Assembly: GCA_027475525.1 (NCBI GenBank)
Contig: JAMWFC010000056.1
Coordinates: 186,001 to 250,000, forward strand
DNA from: Macrolepiota albuminosa
Taxonomy: Eukaryota > Basidiomycota > Agaricomycetes > Agaricales > Agaricaceae
Reading direction: 5' to 3'
DNA length: 64,000 nt
Translations under genes and position numbers: made by a program
Notes under the pieces: model-generated
The model's input: only the letters and a program-made list of their open reading frames with translations
Told to the model about the DNA's origin: nothing
Database searches by the model: none
Shown here: positions 44,884 through 55,545 of the stretch, one piece after another
How positions within the stretch are numbered: the stretch's first letter is position 1
How the letters are laid out: every line of letters begins with the position of its first letter

Positions 44884-45504
44884 ATGACTTTGGGCTCAAG
44901 TCGTCTGGTAGGCAGTCTTCCGGCGGTCCCAGCCAAGGAGGGACCCCGGACCGTGCAGCCATCGCATCGAAACTTGAAGACCTCAAACGCGTGGCGATCT
45001 TGGTCGCGTTCCTTTTGGATGGTGCTAACATCACAGACCACGTCTCCAAGTCACTCGCCGAGGCCGTCGCCACGAAAACGGTCGAGCGCATTGGAGGTCT
45101 GATCGAAAAACTGGGATTCATGCCACGGCCGACTTAACGACACCAAGTGCGCCGAATCGACCATCGAGATGAGGACAACTGCAGAAAAACTCGAAGGGGT
45201 CTCCTCCTCGCTGGACGCGTTAGCGGCAAACCTCGTGAAACCTCTCTCAACACAGCCCACCAACACACCGATCACTTGGGCCTCTGTGGCCAAAGCCATT
45301 CCCCGACCCGCGACCGTCCATCCCTCTCATCAAGCACCTGTTACCCAAGGACTGACCCAAGAAGATATCACCAAAGTTCAGCAACACATCCTCAAGAACG
45401 CCAGGACAGTACTCATTCAGTTCAAACCCACGACAACAAGGCTCTGCGAGATCTCACAGGTACTGGCTCCTCAAAAGCACGTTGGTGAGTGTATTCCCAC
45501 CTGA
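44884..45504 (+). pseudogene. Gag-like fragment downstream of the short LTR
   Basis: Helical, charged protein in two frames: AIASKLEDLKRVAILVAFLL and HVSKSLAEAVATKTVERIGG up to about 45125. After one frame change comes STIEMRTTAEKLEGVSSSLD...WASVAKAIP...EDITKVQQHILKNARTVL to 45504. It resembles the N-terminal nucleoprotein of a retroelement. No pol of the same element follows. One frameshift and truncation make it non-functional. Confidence 0.5.
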
Positions 45505-45544
45505 ATGGGGGTGTATCCAGTCAGCCCATGTAAACCCCCATCGG

Positions 45545-45905
45545 CACACGTACTCTATCTATATCATCCGCTAGATACCCAGCCGTGCCTAGGAATCCTC
45601 GTAGCAAAACTGGTACCATCCATTTTGTCAGGGCATCGACCTTATCAAGGTCCATCTTTATGCCTCCGTCATTTACCACATACCCCAACATTTTCATCTC
45701 CTTACATAAAAATTCCAGTTTTCGTTCACTGAGATCTAATTTTTCCCGTTGCAGGGTGTCTAGCTATAGGACTGTCTTTACATGTTGTACGTGTTCTTTC
45801 AAGGAACTCGAATAAATGATGATGTCATCTCAGTAATCATCCATGAACCGTCGTAGGTACGGGGCAACATATTATTCATTAGGGCTTGATAGGTGGCAGG
45901 CGTTA
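45545..45905 (-). pseudogene. Gypsy reverse transcriptase fragment
   Basis: On the minus strand: PATYQALMNNMLP, FMDDY-stop-DDIIIYSSSLKEHVQHV (a YLDD-type active site with the second residue now a stop), LDLSERKLEFLCKEMKMLGYVV and MDLDKVDAL. Typical RT motifs 4-6 with several stops. A fragment only. Confidence 0.75.
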
Positions 45906-46089
45906 GACACTGCTGTTACTCAAAAGTGTCTCCAGTAGAAAAAGTGTAAAAGAAGGCTGTTATGCCATTTCTGATATATTAATCTCCACAGAAAAAAACA
46001 TTCAACAAAGGAAAGTGCCTTTTCCTTTTGAAAATTGGTACATTGGATATTGCATGACAGCTTTCTTTTTTACTTTTTCCAATAGAAAC

Positions 46090-48130
46090 ACAATCTGGTG
46101 CCAGCAGTGAGATATACTCAATCTTCTTGACTTAAACGTCAAAGTCACGTGATGCGTGTAGACTTAGCTTACTGGACAGGCACTTTAATAGGGGTTTAGA
46201 TCAAGTCCATCACTTTCCTACTAGTACTACATATCACGTCTTGATTCACAATTAACAAAGTCTAGAGAAGGGAACTTGAAAATGGACGATGGGCGCTTAT
46301 ATGCCATTGTGATGACATGTGACCGTGTTCAATTGGCCCAGAACGCGTTCCGCACACATTTCACGCCAGCTTATTCTGTCTGGTATCGCTTTCGTACGGA
46401 TAGCGCCACAGAACGTGATGAAGTGACCCACCTGGAGTGCCAATGACGAAATGCGACACAGTGGCGCTGGAGAAAAAGGCTATGCTCGGGGAAAAGTGGG
46501 TTCGTAAAGGAGGTGGCGTAGTAGGTGGCAAAAAAGACATAAAAGGCGAGCCATTCCTTCGACAAGTCCCCATCTTAACATTGCATCAACCACCATCATC
46601 TAACTTGACTCCTAACTGCTCAACCTGACTTCATCACATCTATCACAACAATACACTGTCATGTCTTCATCACACTCATCCGACCACTGTCCAATTGACC
46701 ACGCCGAGCACAGCGAGAGGAAGTATTGCACTCTTTGTGACGAATACTTCGACTCGTTGGAACAATTGCTTGAGCATGTTCAAACATCAGATGTACACCC
46801 TCGTTGCGAACCTTGCAATCGCGGGTTTCTTAACAAGAACTCCCGCAGAAGGGTGAGTCTTATGCGCCACACACATTCTGCATCCTCACCCCTAATCGTA
46901 TCTTCTTCACAGCATTATGAACTGTCTGCTAACCATATCTATTGTGCTCTCTGCGACAAACTCTTTAAGACATATGCAGCCCTCAATGTTCACCTTGAAC
47001 GCTCCATCCGTCATTCAGATGATTCCGACGACGACGATGAGGATGCCGTCGATGATCTTCCAGACGGTTGGGAGGAGGAACTCGCTGAGCGACTCGAGAG
47101 AGAAGCATGTGCTAACATGGTGGAAGAAAATTTCACTGTCGACCCTGAGGAAGAGAAGGGTCTTTCAAATGTGCGCCGCAGACAGGCGATGCTGGTAAGT
47201 AAACCCCTTTTCCAAGTATTTCCCCCTTTTCTCACACACCATATCAGAAATTTATGGCTCGCCGCAAGCGTGGTGTACCGAGCGAATCACGCTCATACTG
47301 TTGCCCAATCTGTCTCAGCCATCCAAAGGCGGTCGCATCAACTCGCTGTGGGCATATCTTCTGCATGTCGTGAGTATTACCGCTAAGCTTCGATTCAAAA
47401 GAGACTCACGCTTTCCCTTAAATCTCAGATGCATATCCAAGGCTATTGAGCAAAAAGGGGAATGTCCATCATGCAGGACAAAAAATGGAAAAATGCAAAT
47501 ACGCAAACTTGATATGGGAGTCTATTAGCCTTGATGTTTTACAATACCTTGACCAATAACAAAAATATTTCAATCAACGAAGTGAAACTGCGTGATACAT
47601 GCATTGCGGTCTTTTAAAAATCCCTTCCATCCTCAAAACCCAACGTATCTTTCATTATTATGACGAAAGGCAAGTTTTTTTTTGGTTTAGTCCGAGCATT
47701 CTACATAAAAGATGGGACAAGCATATCGGCGAAATATCATCAGATGAGGGAAACCAATCTCTCAATCCCAATGACGAAGAAAGTCAGCATTAGCACACAG
47801 GGTGATAGTGACACGTCTCCTGAATGAGAACCAGGGACGGGTAGGAAGTGCTCCGATTGCTCTTTTTGCTCCGCCGCCGATTCCTTCAGTAACCAAGGTC
47901 AGTGGTGGAAGAATGCGTGAAATTGTCAACGTACTTTGAACGCCACTAGTCCCACGATTACCCCTAAAGCGAAAAAAATCAACGCTTGTATAAGCCATAT
48001 TACTCCCCACACTTAACATGATATGTAACCTATTAGTGTATGTCCAGTCCAGTAAAATTTGTAGCACGCACCTTGTGATGGGAAACATCCACAGATATGA
48101 GCAAACTCCGAGGCATCTGAGCTGTTGACT
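46090..48130. repeat. Segmental duplication, unit 2 (partner about 42270-44312)
   Basis: About 2 kb duplicated in direct orientation: RING promoter, RING gene and the 3' exons of the neighbouring M50B-like gene. Since only here is the M50B gene complete, this unit is likely the source. Confidence 0.75.
46661..47528 (+). CDS. C2H2-like plus RING-finger protein, copy 2
   Basis: Exons 46661-46852, 46913-47194, 47248-47369 and 47429-47528 sum to 696 nt, 231 residues, all with GT-AG introns. Intron 1 (60 nt) has no stop and keeps frame, so its retention would add 20 residues. Domains as in copy 1: two C2H2-like fingers, an acidic linker (DDSDDDDEDAVDDLPDGWEEE) and a C-terminal C3HC4 RING with CGHIFCMSC. 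The gene is intact and appears to be the reference copy. It is convergent with the M50B-like gene, with only about 400 bp between the stops. Confidence 0.87.
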
Positions 48131-49180
48131 TTCCTCGCTATTGTGTCATCTATTTTGGAGCGTCAGACCAGGTGAAAAGATGGAAAAATAACGGTACTCA
48201 CCAACAACGTCCCATATAACATAAAGACATGACATAACACCAATGAATAATACCTGTATTTACGCATGATCATGAGGGTGCGATAATGCATGGAGGAATA
48301 ACCAGAGCCTACGAGGTACCGAAGGGCCGCCCCGCCTCCTACGAACCAGAAAAGGACGATAAGACCCGACATTCCAAATATAAGCGCCCATGTTCTACAC
48401 AAAATCAGACAACAATGTCAAACGTGGAGTATTTAAATCTCACAAGAGATTGCGACGCGCCCACCACAGAGTAAACAAGAAGAAGACAGCAAGGACGAGC
48501 GATGCAACCTTGCTCGCGTTCGTATCAAATCCACACGCGATCAGGCACGCGCCAATGAATGAAGAACCGAGGTATCCAGCTGGAAGAGTCAACCATTGAA
48601 TCCCACCCGACATTGCGGTTGAACCTCCTTCGTCCGCTGTTCACGTACACCAAGCATTAGTGGTGGTATTGTAGCACGAATCTAACCACGTACGATCGAG
48701 CTCAATGGAGTGGATATGTGCACAAGTCAGCACCCCCATGATAGCATGGCTCATCTACAGGGTGAATGGCCGTTCAATTGCGCAGTTGCTTGAGAACGAT
48801 GCGATGATTGCACATACTTCATGAAATCCAACGGTAAGAAGTCTGAGAACGTTCGAAGCTATCGCTGGCGACAGAACAACATAATGCTTACTTAAATGGA
48901 TATACTATTCAAGTTCAATTTTATGGTCTTCACGCATAAATCGACAGACGTACTAATCAACTTGAGGTATGGGACGTGCCTATAAGTCACTTCAGTTCAG
49001 AAATTGTACCATGAACCAGATTGTGGTCGTTATGCACCATAAAATAGCAATGACGAGTATGTAAACTCCAGCAACGATCAGGGTAGTTCTCTGGGTATCG
49101 TTTGGCGTGATTTGCGTCTTGAAATCTCGCGCATATTGTAGCTGCATTACGTTGGAAGCTCCAGCATCAAGAAAAGGCAT
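47926..49180 (-). CDS. Peptidase M50B-like membrane protein
   Basis: Start at 49180 (MPFLDAGASNVMQLQYARDF). Small exons joined at GT-AG sites give TLIVAGVYILVIAILW, then IIYPFKLLTVGFHE|MSHAIMGVL. The zinc-protease motif HEMSH is formed across an intron. Next come HIHSIELDPDEGG, GGIQWLTLPAGYLGSSFIGA, FDTNASKVASLVLAVFFLFT, LFIGVMSCLYVIWDVVDD, a loop SSDASEFAHICGCFPSQ and a last TM VIWLIQALIFFALGVIVGL, stop at 47926. This is the order seen in fungal M50B-like proteins. At least nine introns; about 250 residues with several TM helices. Probably a site-2-type or related membrane metalloprotease; substrate unknown. Its 3' exons are copied, decayed, at 44150-44312. Confidence 0.88.
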
Positions 49181-50061
49181 TTCGCGTCACTGAGGGTATG
49201 GAAGACACTGCTGCGGGTATAGGTAAGGTGGTTATACCGAGGCCTCATTTTGGGCTGGCTGTGCTCGGCCATTTCCCAGATCCGATCTCTCGACGTGACT
49301 CAATGTGTCACAGCTATCTTCAGAGAGCAATATAAACACCTTGCTACATAACATAGATGGAGAGAAAATATGCCCAGAAAGTGGAACAGAGAAGTTTGAT
49401 AGCGAGCGAAACCAACAAAACTCAAGACTAGTCAATGGAACTCACGGAACACGCGGGACAGCGAATGACGGGATTCAAGTCTGTGTGCAAAAGTCATTGT
49501 ATGCGCGTCCCTTGATGTGTAGTATAGGTCCAGGTCCATAAACTGTATTCAGCTCAGTAGTTCCTGCCGAGTCTTTGAATGGTTGAGTAGTAAGCGACAA
49601 TCGGTTTGGTTACAGGGGAGAGCGTCCTGCGATTAAAGGAAATCATTTCCGAAGTGGAACCATTCGAGAGTTGTTACAAGTCTTCTCAGTGGTAGCTACC
49701 ATATTAATCAACAGAAATATTTCGCGCTGGAGCGTTCCAATAATTGTAATATATAATTAGCCAACAGGTTCGAGTTTGCGAAGGAGTCGGTCGAAATATA
49801 CGAACGTCGTATATGTCTAACGTTACCTCTTCGTCATATTCATCCTGTCACATAGCCACAGCCACAGAATGTTACCTAAAGAGAGCCAAGCAGGCATGGA
49901 TTCCCGAACGAAAAAGATGTAGACAAACTGGAAGAATATACAATATGTAGGCAGTGAGGAGGAAGGAAGGAAAAAAGGTTACGCGCGGCTACATACACCT
50001 CTAGGCCCACAGATGCACCGCAACTTAGAACCCATGCCTACACAGCCCGTATCCCCGACAC
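49181..50061. other. Intergenic, no gene seen
   Basis: Between the M50B-like start and the Rab11 stop, both on the minus strand. It should hold the M50B promoter and the Rab11 3' UTR. No supported ORF. Confidence 0.5.
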
Positions 50062-51105
50062 TTAACAGCACTTGCTGCCCTGGTTCGAGGAGTTCTCTAC
50101 GCTGTGGCCGACGCTGATACTCTCCTTGGGAGGCTCGATATTCGTCGTGGATGACTCTAACGATTTGCTGGATACGATGCGGTAGATATCTGCCGCAGAC
50201 ATGTAAGCCAGAACCTACATCATACTTCTTGCACTCGAACATACCAGTCAAGATGGTCTGGAAGGCACTTTCGACATTAGAGGCGTCCAGCGCCGAGGTT
50301 TCAATAAAGGAGAGTCCATTCTCAGCTGCGGTGCATCGTGAGTCATAAATTAAAAACTAGCTCTTATGAACGGCGTACTTGAAAATGCCTTCGCCTCGTC
50401 AGTCGGCACAGCCCGCAGGTGTTTCAAGTCGCTCTTGTTTCCAACAAGCATGATCACGATGTTTGAGTCCGCATGGTCTCGGAGCTCCTTCAACCACCGC
50501 GTGACGTTGACATATGTTGCGTGCTTTGCAATATCATAGACGAGGAGCGCACCAACTGCGCCGCGATAGTACCTGGAGTGGGTCAAGTTCAGCGAGGGAC
50601 CTTGGATAGAAATAATTGATGACTATACTGACGCCGATGTAATGGCACGATAACGCTCCTGACCAGCTGTAAGGGGTGTTATCAATATATAAATATACAG
50701 CCGCGGCGCAGCCATGACACGGCACGACCACCAAACGCACCAGTGTCCCAAATCTGCGCTTTCACGGTCTTTCCATCAACATTGATAGACCTTGTAGCAA
50801 ACTCGACACCGATTGTTGATTTAGACTCGAGGTTAAATTCGTTACGTGTGAAACGCGAGAGCACTGAGAATCCTGTCAAGCCTCCCGCCGAGCGCCAACT
50901 GAGTGCAGGACTCACAGTTTCTAGAGAGTTGCCACGTCAGACCCTTTTTACGATATAAAACGGAAGAAAACGCACGATTTCCCGACTCCTGAGTCGCCAA
51001 TAAGAACGACCTGGAATATGGCGCCATGTGTTGACTTATCAGCCCAAATCCGGCACCACAGTGGCTCACCTTGAAAAGATAGTCATAGTTGCTGCCCTCA
51101 GCCAT
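50062..51105 (-). CDS. Rab11/Ypt3-family small GTPase
   Basis: Eight exons. Exon 1 51105-51070 ([12 protein letters not shown]), exon 2 [12 protein letters not shown] (P-loop), exon 3 only 5 nt (50916-50920), then [20 protein letters not shown] (switch I), [14 protein letters not shown] (switch II, spanning introns), [19 protein letters not shown] (G4), [20 protein letters not shown] (G5) and [13 protein letters not shown]. It ends GSKCC-stop at 50062, a double-Cys geranylgeranylation tail. All GTP-binding motifs are intact. Rab11/Ypt3 proteins drive recycling and late-Golgi secretory traffic to sites of growth. Head-to-head with the mutarotase-like gene. Confidence 0.93.
50916..50920 (-). 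other. 5-nt microexon in the Rab11 gene
   Basis: AAACT on the minus strand, between CTCTAG (acceptor) and GTGAGTCC (donor). Including it gives the conserved S-N-L-L-S-R-F after the P-loop in frame; skipping it shifts the frame. Confidence 0.8.
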
Positions 51106-51617
51106 GTTTAGTTGTAGAAGATCGAATACTTTGTATCTGGGATGACAGAGGATATACTGGAGGTTTGCGGTGTTTCGTTTCAAGCTTGTGGATGCACCCC
51201 GGCGGAGTTTGAATGAACCTGTTGGTCCGCCATGGCTCCCGACACATTTGTTCCACCCGCGAAACCATTAGTTTTTTGATGCTCATTGTGGATTATTTCC
51301 TGTCCTCATGCCTGGATTTGCAATCTCTTGGCAATAAGGGTCAGGCGGTATGATTATTTTTGAGTATCTGGCTGTGATTACTCAGTCTTCCGAATACGAG
51401 ACCAGTTGTGATCTCGCTTGGGCGCGTCAATCACTGTAGATCATTATTCTGAAGCGCTTGTCTCCCAAGGGTAGTGAGCTTTTTACGATGGACTGTCAAC
51501 GGATTTTGCGGCCCGCGATGTCTTCAATTTCATGCTTAGGCTTGGGAAGGAAACACTCCAATTCTCACCTTATAAAGCACTGCGAAACATACGAGATCTT
51601 TTCTTTCTTGGTTTATC
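51106..51617. promoter_or_regulatory. Shared divergent promoter region
   Basis: About 510 bp between the Rab11 start (minus) and the mutarotase-like start (plus). No further gene. A CAAT-like or TATA site cannot be assigned with confidence. Confidence 0.45.
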
Positions 51618-52084
51618 ATGGTCAAGCGTGTCTGTCAAATAATTAAAGTCAGTTGGCATCGATTTGACTAGTATGTTGCGCTCTGACAGGTATATACCCA
51701 AGCTCAAGCCGGCTGCGGTTGAGGAGTACAAAGAAATTCACGCTGCGGTGTGGCCTGGTGTGCTCCTTGCACTTGAGCGAGCGCATATCGTTGATTATTC
51801 TATCCACCATTACCCTCCTTTGCAACTCCTTATCGCAACGTTCAAGTACACTGGGAACGATTATGAGGGAGACATGGCGAAGGTCGCGCAGGATCCCGAG
51901 ACGCAGCGCTGGTGGAAAGTTACTGATTTAATGCAGGAGAGTTTTGAGGAAGGTGCGGAAGGTAGTGGAAAGGAAGTGCCTTGGTGGACGGTAAGTAATT
52001 CGATAACGAACGTCTACTTTACTGACGAATTTTTATATAATATAGAGCTTGGAAGAAGTCTTCCGGTTTGAGGGAAGAGCTTAA
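51618..52084 (+). CDS. L-rhamnose mutarotase-like protein
   Basis: Exons 51618-51647, 51703-51990 and 52046-52084 total 357 nt, 118 residues, full length for the family. Start MVKRVCQIIK joins LKPAAVEEYKEIHAAVWPGV. The conserved His of EIHAAVWP, DYSIHHY, LLIATFKY, the WWKVTDLMQ block and the C-terminal SLEEVFRFEG fit the RhaM/DUF718 family. These small ferredoxin-fold proteins interconvert the anomers of L-rhamnose. In fungi the role may be in L-rhamnose use. No other rhamnose gene is in the window. Confidence 0.87.
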
Positions 52085-53578
52085 ATCCCTTGAATGTTAC
52101 ATTTCCCTATCCATCTTTACCTGCAACTTGATCCCCGAAAAGACGTTTTATTCATCTGGATGATTCAGAAGACGTCTATGTTCGGCAGTGTACATATATC
52201 GAGTTTATACATATCAGCCTCCCGTTTACGATTTGCAGAACACAGAACTGTCCGGATTAATAGCTCCTTCTTTGGTAGATCCGCTGAGATCGGAAAGACG
52301 TTGCATCCGGTGACTTTACTTCACTCGTCAAACAAGGAGCTTTCCAAAGGCGGCCGTGATACACCGCTCGGAAGGTAAGGGCCACGAAAAGTGAAGATCT
52401 ACTGATCCTGCACCACGAAATGCTCAATGAAACTGCCTTTCCACATTGCAGGATAGAACGATTTTGTGATATTTTATAACAGTACACGAATTCGCGGCGA
52501 CTTAGAGATGTGATAAAGTAGAGTTTTTAGCAATAACCCAGCTGATCAACTTGTACAAAGTCCTTTCTTGAAGTTTATGTGGCCCAGGCAATCACTCGAC
52601 CATCCACCCATCAGTTTACTCTCGATAGACGAACAAAACAAATTTCCTCCGGACATTTTCTTCAATTGTTCATTTGGCAGCGAAAATCTCGGATGTGTGC
52701 GTCAGAATGTGAGATCTGCAGAGTTTGTAAGTAGGATCCCAAGATCGTGATTTATTTGATTCCGTTTTCTAATCAAGACATTTCTTGTATATATCATTTG
52801 ATTGATGAGTTAAAGCAGAGTGACGGGAACGCAAAAAAGACGGCGAATTATTGAGCCTTATTGATGTGCCCTCGATTTATTTGATCCAGCGTTTGTTTGA
52901 CAAACATAAGTTTTTGACCTCGCGGGACCCACCCTTGCACCACCTTCCGCCTCACGATCAGTTTTGGCAAATCCTAAGGCCTAAGGAGTACCGCAAAACG
53001 GATCTGTAGAGACTCAAACGCGGTCGAATCAACTTGAAGGTATCGAGTCCATCCGCAGTCAGTCCATAAGCAACTGGTGAACTTGAGACGATTACCTTGT
53101 ATTTCTTTCTTTTTTTCTTGATGCGTCATGTCCTTGTCAGCACTTGCCGTCTTTCACATCATTCATTTCACTGTAAAAGGCTTGCCGAGCTGCGACTTTT
53201 TTCTGGTTCCATTAATGAAGGAGGGTACGCATACTTCCACCATAAGAAAAGGCAGAACATACAGGGTCACACGAACCTTTAATCACGACGGCATAAGCGA
53301 GTGGATCCTGCAGCGTGCTCATGGAGGTTTTATACGATTACCCCTGAAGGCTGCCGCAGACCTTCATTTTGCTTGGCATCCCTTATGCAAAGGTAATTGC
53401 CAAATGTGGATCACAAAAAAACTTCCTAATGAGTTATTGACATATAAAAACAAATTCTTCATTCTTCCTTTTTCATCCTTCCCTTCTCCTCCCCTCCAGT
53501 CTCTTTCCCTTTACGTCTCTTCCTTTCTTTTTTAGACTTTCGACGACACTCATTTCCTAGTGTGCCTCTGTTTCCATC
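52085..53578. other. Intergenic, no gene recognised
   Basis: About 1.5 kb between two plus-strand genes. A 135-codon frame at 53128 has no family features and unlike composition. Pyrimidine-rich tract at 53460-53540 just upstream of the PL14-like gene fits a strong fungal promoter/5' UTR. Confidence 0.5.
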
Positions 53579-54809
53579 ATGTTTTCCCGCAGCACTGTCC
53601 TTTTCCTCCTCGCACTTGTCCTCTTCGCAAACGCGATTCCTTTGCGCCATGGTCGTCGTGGCACATGCCGTTCCCATTCGAAAGTGTCTGTATCCGCCAT
53701 TCCTTCCGCAACAGCGACAGCAAAACCTACTGCCGATGATACCGTGACCGTACCCGTTAGCAGCAGTAGCGATGCAACCAGCACGATCAAGACCACTAAG
53801 ACGTCTTCTGCCATCGTTTCTCCACCTACGACCACCAAGGCGTTGGTTACCCAAGGGAAACTCTCGTCCCTCTTTCCTGTGTCTGGTTTCTCCAAGTCAT
53901 GGTCCACCTCGCCACTTGCTTCCAATCCTCTTCCCTTGTCCGACTCTACCCTTCGTCCCTCGAAAGAAATCACGTCTCTGTCGCACAGATACGTCACTGC
54001 TCCCGATGGCAAGAAGGCAATGCAAGCCCACTTTCCCGAGGGTTCGTATACGTTCACGCACAGTCCTCAAGGTGGAATCTCCTTCTACGCCCCTGGTGAC
54101 TCGTCTGTCGACCTCACCACCGCCAAGGAGGCCACCTTTGGTTACTCTGTATTCTTCGAGAAAGGTTTCGCGTTCAACAAGGGTGGAAAGCTGCCTGGTC
54201 TCTGTGCGTATCGCTCGCCTATTCTTGTTTGATACATGATAGCTCATAGTTTTATACAGATGGCGGCGACAGTGAGGAAGAAGCTGTGAGCTGCTCCGGT
54301 GGAAGGCGCTCGTCCAAGTGCTTCTCTGCTCGTCTCATGTGGCGTAGTGAAGCTGCAGGCGAGTTCTACACCTACCTGCCGCCCTACACCGATGCGCGCT
54401 TTGCTGCCAACAAGGTTCAGTGTAATACAGTAGCCAACTCTGACTGCAACCCTACCTATGGTGCATCCATCGGCCGTGGTTCCTTCAAGTTCGCAGATGG
54501 TGCTTGGACTACTGTCACTGAGCGTGTTCGCCTCAACGATGTCGGCAAGGCCAACGGCGAGCTTGAGCTGTTTGTCAATGGGAAGAGCATTATCAGCCTT
54601 GATGGCTTGATCCTCAGAGCTAGCTCTGCAGGAAGGATTCGTGGCATCCAAATGCAGACATTCTTTGGAGGTAAGTCTTGACGTATAACAAGAATTCGAT
54701 TCAATACTCATTGTCATTGCGTGTAGGTCATACCTCGGACTTTGCTTCACCGAAAACTCAGAACGCATACTTCTCCGACTTCTCTGTTGCCATCACAGAA
54801 ACTCTCTAA
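53579..54809 (+). CDS. Secreted polysaccharide lyase family 14-like protein
   Basis: Exons 53579-54203, 54260-54670 and 54727-54809 total 1119 nt, 372 residues. Signal peptide MFSRSTVLFLLALVLFANA, then a Ser/Thr-rich linker of about 75 residues. The lyase domain reads FPEGSYTFTHSPQGGISFYA, KEATFGYSVFFEKGFAFNKG, GKLPGLYGGDSEEEAVSCSG, RCF-like KCFSARLMWRS, YTYLPP, CNPTYGASIGRGSF, WTTVTERVRLND, GRIRGIQMQTFFGG and FSDFSVAITETL. These are typical motifs of basidiomycete PL14 domain proteins (glucuronan/alginate-type lyases). Probably extracellular; cleaves uronic-acid polymers by beta-elimination. The substrate cannot be told from sequence. Confidence 0.88.
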
Positions 54810-55545
54810 CGACGACTGGAATCTCACTAACCATCCAACGATCAAACCCGACACTCACCAATCATTAACTTCGCATTCGTCATCGGCGTGCCGACGACGA
54901 CATTCTTTCTAACACCACATCGTACACATCACAATCATTGTATCATACCCTGCATTCAAATTTCTCTCCTTTGCCCGGTCGCATCTTTTTCTTTCCATAC
55001 CCAGGCCTGTCCTGGGTCACGACCAGCACCGACTAATCACGCAGTATTTATGTCGCCGGCATGTTCATGGTTTTCGTACACACATGTGCCTGGAGGGAAG
55101 CTGGATGGATGTGCCTTGACGGCTCCTCTTATCCTCCTTGCACAGTTGTGTACGCTGGAAAACTTTTTTTTTGTTACTGCTTTACTTAGTGTACAGTCAT
55201 ACACGGTATTTGTTTATCCGTGGTATGAGGTTAATCGGTCCTTCATGATAGTCAATAAAGATATTACACCGATTCTCGTCCTGTGGCTGTTGGTCCAGCA
55301 ACCGACTGTTGATACTTATTCAAGCGTTCGCAGAGTGGAGAATCGAGGTTGGCAGGACTGATCAAGTTTGAACTTGGACCATCCTCTTTAATCTCTCGTT
55401 TGGATCACCCACGACATGTACGCATCCAACTGTTGCAAAGAACAAGGAAGGACTGGATGCTAGGATTATTAGTACATACTTCAAGCAATAATCGACAGTC
55501 CAAATCCTTACTACCTAAAACGTCCATGTTATTCCAAGTACAAGA
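54810..55545. other. Intergenic, no gene seen
   Basis: 3' flank of the PL14-like gene and of ALG2 (convergent). A 157-codon frame at 54888 looks fortuitous. Confidence 0.5.

Noticed and set aside
53459..54057. Minus-strand frames opposite the PL14-like gene
   Set aside because: Antisense shadow; the plus-strand gene has signal peptide, in-frame introns and full domain.
54888..55361. 157-codon frame downstream of the PL14-like gene
   Set aside because: No signal or family motif, no splice evidence; lies in the 3' flank between convergent genes.
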